Shown here: positions 59,660-64,000 of the stretch, one piece after another
How positions within the stretch are numbered: the stretch's first letter is position 1
Layout: each line of letters starts with the position of its first letter
DNA from: Roseibium aggregatum IAM 12614
GTDB lineage: Bacteria > Pseudomonadota > Alphaproteobacteria > Rhizobiales > Stappiaceae
NCBI RefSeq assembly: GCF_000168975.1
Contig: NZ_AAUW01000008.1
Coordinates: 222,709-286,708 of the forward strand
Direction: 5' to 3'
DNA length: 64,000 bases
Notes under the pieces: generated by a model
What the model saw: only the letters and a program-made list of their open reading frames with translations
Told to the model about the DNA's origin: nothing
Database searches by the model: none
Translations under genes and position numbers: made by a program

Positions 59660-60265
59660 TCAGTGCCGGTTGCTGCGCGCGATGTCGTTCGGAAGATTGT
59701 CGTTTTGCGGAACGGCAGTCCAGAAACGGTAGAGCGGGGTTTTGTCCTTCATGGTCCGATAGAGCTGAACCAGCTTGACGAAGCTGACGAACTGGGCCGC
59801 GTGGGCGACGAGCAGGCCGGTCAGCGAGAGGATCGGCGACATCAGGAAGCCGCCAAGCAGGGCGATCAGCCCACCCATCCAGAACACGAGGTAAAGCGTC
59901 GTCAGCCTGGCACTGTCAGTGGCCGGAACCGGAAGAAACAGTCTGTTGAGCCAGACCTTCTCGCCGAAACTCACCTGTTTCGCCCAAGCGGTTGTCTTGC
60001 CGGTTTCTCCGACGAGGCTCGGGAGGGTGATGACACATGCCAGAACCCCGATCGCAACCAGAAGCGCGCCCCAAATTCCAAGCCAGACCTGCGTCCACAA
60101 GGCGGCGGTCAACAAACCCGGGGCAACGATCTTCATCACCGTCGACAGGGCCGGTGCCGGCTTGCCCGATGCAGCTTTCGGCAGAAGAACGGGAGCCTTC
60201 AGTCCATTGGCATCTTTCAATGCCGGACGGGCAAGCGGACTCAAGTGACGTCGCGAGGTTTGCAT
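59660..60265 (-). CDS. Hypothetical membrane protein (four helices)
   Basis: 201-residue protein. After a basic N-terminus come helices around residues 43-58, 60-82, 121-141 and 145-165 (GLLTAALWTQVWLGIWGALLVAIGVLACVITL, then LTTLYLVFWMGGLIALLGGFL and PILSLTGLLVAHAAQFVSFVKL). No function recognised. Start choice is uncertain: the ATG at 60265 is weak, and ATG 60313 or TTG 60343 add residues. It converges on the speB operon. Confidence 0.55.
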   Translation of the reverse strand: MQTSRRHLSPLARPALKDANGLKAPVLLPKAASGKPAPALSTVMKIVAPGLLTAALWTQVWLGIWGALLVAIGVLACVITLPSLVGETGKTTAWAKQVSFGEKVWLNRLFLPVPATDSARLTTLYLVFWMGGLIALLGGFLMSPILSLTGLLVAHAAQFVSFVKLVQLYRTMKDKTPLYRFWTAVPQNDNLPNDIARSNRH

Positions 60266-60591
60266 ATGCTGCAGCCAGCCTTTCCAATATGCATTAATCT
60301 TACTCGGCGACATGGGCGCTTGGCAAACGACAATCTGTCTCAAGCAATATCAATTTACGTAAAATTCTCAATGAGAATATGTCGTGCAGGAAAGTATTGG
60401 GTGCGATATCGTGCAGAGGAATTGGTGTATCTTCAAAGTGGTTGGCCGTAATTGCCGTCTGCTTGAATAAAGAATGAATAGCCAGGGGGCTAAAAGGCCC
60501 AGGTTCTGTCCGGTTCATTGTTTTTTAGTCTAACATCAGTGAAAATAGCCAAATACTTGAGTTTATTAATTCCTATCAATTGGGCTGGGGC
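60266..60591. other. Divergent intergenic region upstream of GGDEF-EAL gene
   Basis: About 325 bases between divergent genes, AT-rich in 60340-60580, with promoter-like composition. It may also contain the true start of the membrane protein. No clear operator seen. Confidence 0.4.
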
Positions 60592-62913
60592 ATGGTCTTA
60601 CAAACGAGCCAAGATGAAGGTGGCGTGGAAAGCAGCGACATTATTTCGTCTCTGGGTTCCGAGCTTGATCGGCTAAACCGCATCGCAGCGTTGTCCGCAA
60701 ACGATGAACTGCGGCTGAGCAAGGATTCACTTCACGCGCTTCTTAACGAGGTTTCCGATTACCTCTACGTAAAGGACCGGAGTTCGCGCTTCGTCATGGC
60801 AAACCAGCAGGTTGCGCTGGATGTGGGTCTCCTTGACGTTGCGCAGTTGATCGGCAAGACGGATCTGGACCTTCACCCAAAAGAGACGGGCTTGAAATTC
60901 CACGCCATCGAACAGGAGATCATGGCGTCGAATATTCCGCGCATCGATTTTGAAGAACCCTTGATTCTGGAAAACGGCAAACGGAAATGGTTTTCCTCGT
61001 CCAAGTATCCGGTGACAAACAGCGAAGGTGAGGTTGTCGGCATCATCGGTTTGTCGAGGGACATAACCGAACGCAAGAGAGCCTTGCTGCTGCAGCAGGG
61101 TCAAAACAAGGTCCTGCAGCAAATTGCGGCGGGCAAGCCGCTGGAACAGGTCCTGACAACCCTGGTGCTGACCATCGAGGACCAACTGGATGGTGTCATG
61201 GGGTCGATCATGCTGTTGGATGATGCCGGCGAAAACCTGTTGGCGACCGTGGGCCCCAACCTGCCGCAGGAATACCTTGACCTGACGGACGGTATACCCG
61301 TGGGTCCCAAAATGGGGTCCTGCGGTACCGCGGTTTTCCGTCGGGAAAGCGTTATCGTCGAGGATGTACTGAAAGACAGCCTTTGGGAGGATGTGCGCGA
61401 TCTCATCGCGCCATATGATCTGCGGTCCTGCTGGTCGGTGCCGTTTTTCGGCAAGGACAGCAAGGTTCTGGGCACCTTCGGGCTCTACACAAAGTCAACA
61501 CGCAGCCCGACCGACCACGAGTTGAAACTGGCCCTCGAAGCGGCCCGGCTCGCGTCCGTGGCCGTCGAGCGGGACCGTGCCGAACGCAAGATTCGCTATC
61601 TGGCCAACCATGATGTTCTGACCGGTCTACCCAACCGGCAGGAGTTCAAGACAAAGCTGGAAGAAAAGGTTTCCGAATCCGACAGAACCGGTGCACCGGT
61701 TGCCGTCGTTTTTGTCGACCTCGACAATTTCAAGTTCGTCAACGACAGCTTCGGACACGGGATCGGCGATCAGGTGCTGATGATTGTCGCCGAGCGCATC
61801 ATGTCCGTTCACAACGGCGCACATCAGGCCATCCGGTTCGGCGGGGATGAATTTGTCCTGATCGTCGATGGCGAGACGGCGCAGAAATCCGCACTGAACG
61901 AGTTCATGGCGCGGCTGCGCAACGAGATTACCAAGACGATCCAGATCGATGACCTGTCATTCCACGTGACCTGCAGCATAGGTGCCGCCTGTTATCCGCA
62001 AGATGCGGACAGTGCAGCTCAGCTTTTGAGGAATGCCGACAAGGCCATGTTCGACGCCAAGTCTGCGGGGCGCGACAGCTACAAGGTTTTCGAGAAAACC
62101 CGCCCGGAACGTTCGGTCAACAAGCTGACGCTTCTGGAGGAAATGCGGAAGGGCATCGAAAGCGGTGAATTCTTCCTCGAATATCAGCCGCAGTACAATC
62201 TTGTCAGCGGACGCATCGTCGGCGCGGAAGCGCTGGTCCGCTGGCAGCACCCGGATCTCGGTCGCATGATGCCCGGCGAGTTCATCACTCTGGCTGAAGA
62301 AAGCGGCCTGATCGTGCCGCTCGGCAGATGGGTGACGCGGGAAGCATGCAGACAGAACAAGGAGTGGCAGGATAGCGGACTGTTGCCGATCACCGTCGGG
62401 GTCAACGTATCTGCCCGGCAATTCCGGGATGGAGGCCTGATTTCGGACGTCCGGGAGGCGCTGCAAGAAACCGGTCTCGACGCGACATATCTGGAACTGG
62501 AACTGACGGAAAGCCTGTTGATTCAGAATGCGGACCAGGCCGTCGAGCTGATGGATGATTTCCGCCGGCTGGGTGTGAAGCTTGCGATAGACGATTTCGG
62601 CACGGGGTATTCAAGTCTCACCGCATTGAAGATCTTTCCGCTGACAAGGCTCAAGATTGATCGTAGTTTCATCAGCGATCTGGATTTTGACGAAAGTGAC
62701 CGCTGTATCGCCAAGGCGATCATCTCTCTTGGAAGGGAGCTAGGCCTTTGCGTGGTGGCTGAAGGCGTGGAGACGGCAAAGCAGCAGGCGTTTCTTGCCA
62801 GTTGCCGTTGTGAAGTCGTCCAGGGTTATCATTTCGGTCGTCCAATGGCGGCGAGCAAATTCGGAAAGCTGCTGGCGATGACGCTGACACCGCTGGACGC
62901 ACATTTCGGGTAA
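60592..62913 (+). CDS. PAS-GAF-GGDEF-EAL c-di-GMP signalling protein
   Basis: 773-residue soluble protein. A PAS domain at about 45-165 (SDYLYVKDRSSRFVMANQQVAL, ending in IGLSRDITERKRA) precedes a GAF domain (about 180-330, with MGSCGTAVFRRESVIVED). GGDEF (about 340-510) has an intact GGDEF at 417-421; a typical RxxD inhibitory site is not evident. EAL (520-760) has E546 (AEALVRW) and DDFGTGYSS from D667. Both enzymatic halves look intact, so it may be bifunctional. No signal peptide or membrane helix; PAS/GAF could bind a small molecule or heme. The ATG at 60592 lies just inside a frame opening at a TTG. Confidence 0.92.
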   Translation: MVLQTSQDEGGVESSDIISSLGSELDRLNRIAALSANDELRLSKDSLHALLNEVSDYLYVKDRSSRFVMANQQVALDVGLLDVAQLIGKTDLDLHPKETGLKFHAIEQEIMASNIPRIDFEEPLILENGKRKWFSSSKYPVTNSEGEVVGIIGLSRDITERKRALLLQQGQNKVLQQIAAGKPLEQVLTTLVLTIEDQLDGVMGSIMLLDDAGENLLATVGPNLPQEYLDLTDGIPVGPKMGSCGTAVFRRESVIVEDVLKDSLWEDVRDLIAPYDLRSCWSVPFFGKDSKVLGTFGLYTKSTRSPTDHELKLALEAARLASVAVERDRAERKIRYLANHDVLTGLPNRQEFKTKLEEKVSESDRTGAPVAVVFVDLDNFKFVNDSFGHGIGDQVLMIVAERIMSVHNGAHQAIRFGGDEFVLIVDGETAQKSALNEFMARLRNEITKTIQIDDLSFHVTCSIGAACYPQDADSAAQLLRNADKAMFDAKSAGRDSYKVFEKTRPERSVNKLTLLEEMRKGIESGEFFLEYQPQYNLVSGRIVGAEALVRWQHPDLGRMMPGEFITLAEESGLIVPLGRWVTREACRQNKEWQDSGLLPITVGVNVSARQFRDGGLISDVREALQETGLDATYLELELTESLLIQNADQAVELMDDFRRLGVKLAIDDFGTGYSSLTALKIFPLTRLKIDRSFISDLDFDESDRCIAKAIISLGRELGLCVVAEGVETAKQQAFLASCRCEVVQGYHFGRPMAASKFGKLLAMTLTPLDAHFG

Positions 62914-62942
62914 GAAATTCAGATGCCTACAGGGTCTTCGTT

Positions 62943-63506
62943 TCAAAACCGCCCATTAATGCTTAGAAATTCGGTTAGAATGTCCGCGCGAATTTCTGGC
63001 GTATGTCTTGCGCCGTTGAATACCCACCATATTGCTTTCGCGTGATCGTGAGAGTTCTTTCGCAGACGTAGCCCGTTTGCACCGCAGCGAAATTTATGCC
63101 AGCGATGGACAATTCGACTTTCATCAGAGCCCTCTGAGGATGGAGCCGCAGCATCCACATTCATTGGCCTAGGAATCCAAAGCTTGTCCAGAACAACAGT
63201 GTATCCCTCGCCAATTTGTATCTCTGGCTCCGGGCCGGTGCTGTATCTGTTTGGATTGAGTGGATACTGAAATGCAATGTCTCGGACGTCTCCTTCGGAA
63301 AAAGAGCCGATAAAAGAATAGGTTATCCGGAACGATAAGGTTTGCTCATAGTAGCCGTCTTCAAGGGCGAGGATTGGCCCAGCCGCAAGCAATTCGCCTC
63401 TGAACACAAACTTTGAACTTAGCACACTTCGCAGTTCTGTTCCCCGACCTGACATGCAAGCCTCGGATGGTCCGGAAATCAACCAAGCTGCTAGAAACAC
63501 GGTCAA
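62943..63506 (-). CDS. Orphan secreted-type protein, start uncertain, possibly damaged
   Basis: 187-residue frame with no recognised family. The N-terminus (FLAAWLISGPSEACMSG) looks like the end of a signal peptide, but the frame opens at a TTG (63506) two codons after a TAG, and the codons just before that stop (encoding TRTALPLF) also read like signal-peptide sequence. This suggests the true start and part of the signal peptide were lost by a nonsense mutation. Cysteines at about 17 and 141 and the conserved-looking VLDKLWIPRPM region are visible. The GC content is visibly lower than that of neighbouring genes, which suggests acquisition. It lies between a GGDEF-EAL gene and phaC. Treat as putative; it may be a pseudogene. 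Confidence 0.45.
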   Translation of the reverse strand: MTVFLAAWLISGPSEACMSGRGTELRSVLSSKFVFRGELLAAGPILALEDGYYEQTLSFRITYSFIGSFSEGDVRDIAFQYPLNPNRYSTGPEPEIQIGEGYTVVLDKLWIPRPMNVDAAAPSSEGSDESRIVHRWHKFRCGANGLRLRKNSHDHAKAIWWVFNGARHTPEIRADILTEFLSINGRF

Positions 63507-63641
63507 AAACTAGAACAAAGGCAAAGCGGTTCTCGTTGATGTCGGGATTTCTATATATTTTGCATAACGGACTATGGTCGTTTGTTATGCCTTGTACGCG
63601 CTACCAAATGAACTGCGGACAGAAGAGGTTCTGCTGGTTCG

Positions 63642-64000
63642 CTAGACCTTGGTCATGACATAGGAGCCGGGGGCATCCTCCAGGATCTTGATCCGGTTTG
63701 CTCCCGGTTTGCGGGCCTTGACCTTGGTGTCGTCATGCGAACGGATCCACTGATCCCAGTACGGCCACCATGAACCCGGATGTTCCTCTGCATTCTTGAG
63801 CCAGTTTTCCAGCGTTCCCTTGGCCTCCGGGCCGGTCCAGAACTGATATTTTTTCTTTGCAGGCGGGTTGACCACACCGGCGATATGTCCGGAGCCAGCC
63901 AGCACGTAATCGACCGGACCGCCGAAGCAGCCGGAGCCTAGAAACACCGATTTGGGCGGGGCAATATGGTCTTCACGTGTTGCCAGGTTGAAGATCGGGA
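63642..64000 (-). CDS. phaC: Class I poly(3-hydroxyalkanoate) synthase, C-terminal part
   Basis: The last about 118 residues of PhaC; the gene continues beyond the window. PIFNLATREDHIAPPKSVFLGS holds the catalytic Asp region (REDHIAP), and VLAGSGHIAGVVNPP holds the catalytic His. ENWLKNAEEHPGSWWPYW and the C-terminus are as in class I enzymes, which make short-chain PHA (PHB) granules. The nucleophilic Cys lies outside the window. The gene ends after ...DAPGSYVMTKV. Confidence in identity is high. Confidence 0.93.
   Translation of the reverse strand, partial: PIFNLATREDHIAPPKSVFLGSGCFGGPVDYVLAGSGHIAGVVNPPAKKKYQFWTGPEAKGTLENWLKNAEEHPGSWWPYWDQWIRSHDDTKVKARKPGANRIKILEDAPGSYVMTKV

Noticed and set aside
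1..64000. tRNA, rRNA, insertion sequence or prophage genes
   Set aside because: I found no cloverleaf with a T-loop consensus, no rRNA-like stretch, no transposase or integrase and no terminal inverted repeats.

Overview
The window reads as chromosome of a GC-rich alphaproteobacterium, most likely a marine or host-associated member of the Hyphomicrobiales. Roseibium/Labrenzia-type Stappiaceae is my best guess, inferred from gene content and style and not proven. Supporting signs are a rhizobial rkp-type capsule/lipid cluster, a class I PHA synthase, the TamA/TamB pair, a betaine-homocysteine methyltransferase beside an MttB homologue, YceI/cytochrome b561 genes and many multidomain c-di-GMP proteins. 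No rRNA, tRNA, CRISPR array, insertion sequence or phage gene was seen.

Layout. 1-9.3 kb: the end of a Bcr/CflA-type MFS pump, moaA, a CPD photolyase, a DUF971 protein, a short DnaB-like ATPase, a DUF1348 protein with a tiny membrane protein under a TetR regulator, an L,D-transpeptidase and class I fumarase. 9.4-12.4 kb: a YceI - cytochrome b561 - YceI operon and a glycerophosphodiester phosphodiesterase. 12.7-18.2 kb: two paralogous secreted FecR-domain proteins with long Gly/Asn-rich repeat tails, followed by a CHASE2-PAS-(degenerate GGDEF)-EAL protein. 18.2-28.1 kb, minus strand: gabD, an XRE regulator, tamB, tamA and folD.

28.3-45.2 kb is the most distinctive region. An AGE-family epimerase lies divergent from a capsule set on the plus strand: a Wza/KpsD-type export lipoprotein, two tandem KpsS-like proteins, a short KpsC-like protein and a short-chain dehydrogenase. 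Converging on the plus-strand set are a PLP-dependent alpha-oxoamine synthase and a 2536-residue highly reducing type I PKS/FAS with domains KS-AT-DH-(MT remnant)-ER-KR-ACP and no thioesterase. This resembles the Sinorhizobium rkpA/rkpG/rkpH/rkpJ set. The PKS probably makes a long saturated acyl chain, the oxoamine synthase releases it by condensation with an amino acid, and the SDR reduces the ketone. That would give a sphingoid-like lipid that could anchor or prime the capsule built by the KpsS/KpsC-type enzymes; the lipid product is an inference.

45.5-64 kb: an MttB homologue without pyrrolysine divergent from bmt, a secreted glycosidase-like protein, a hotdog thioesterase, rplM-rpsI with a clear sigma-70 promoter, a MATE pump, a MerR regulator divergent from an MFS pump across a classical 19-bp-spacer promoter, guanine deaminase, a His-rich CDF metal exporter, agmatinase, a PAS-GAF-GGDEF-EAL protein, an AT-richer orphan ORF with a possibly damaged signal peptide, and the 3' end of phaC.
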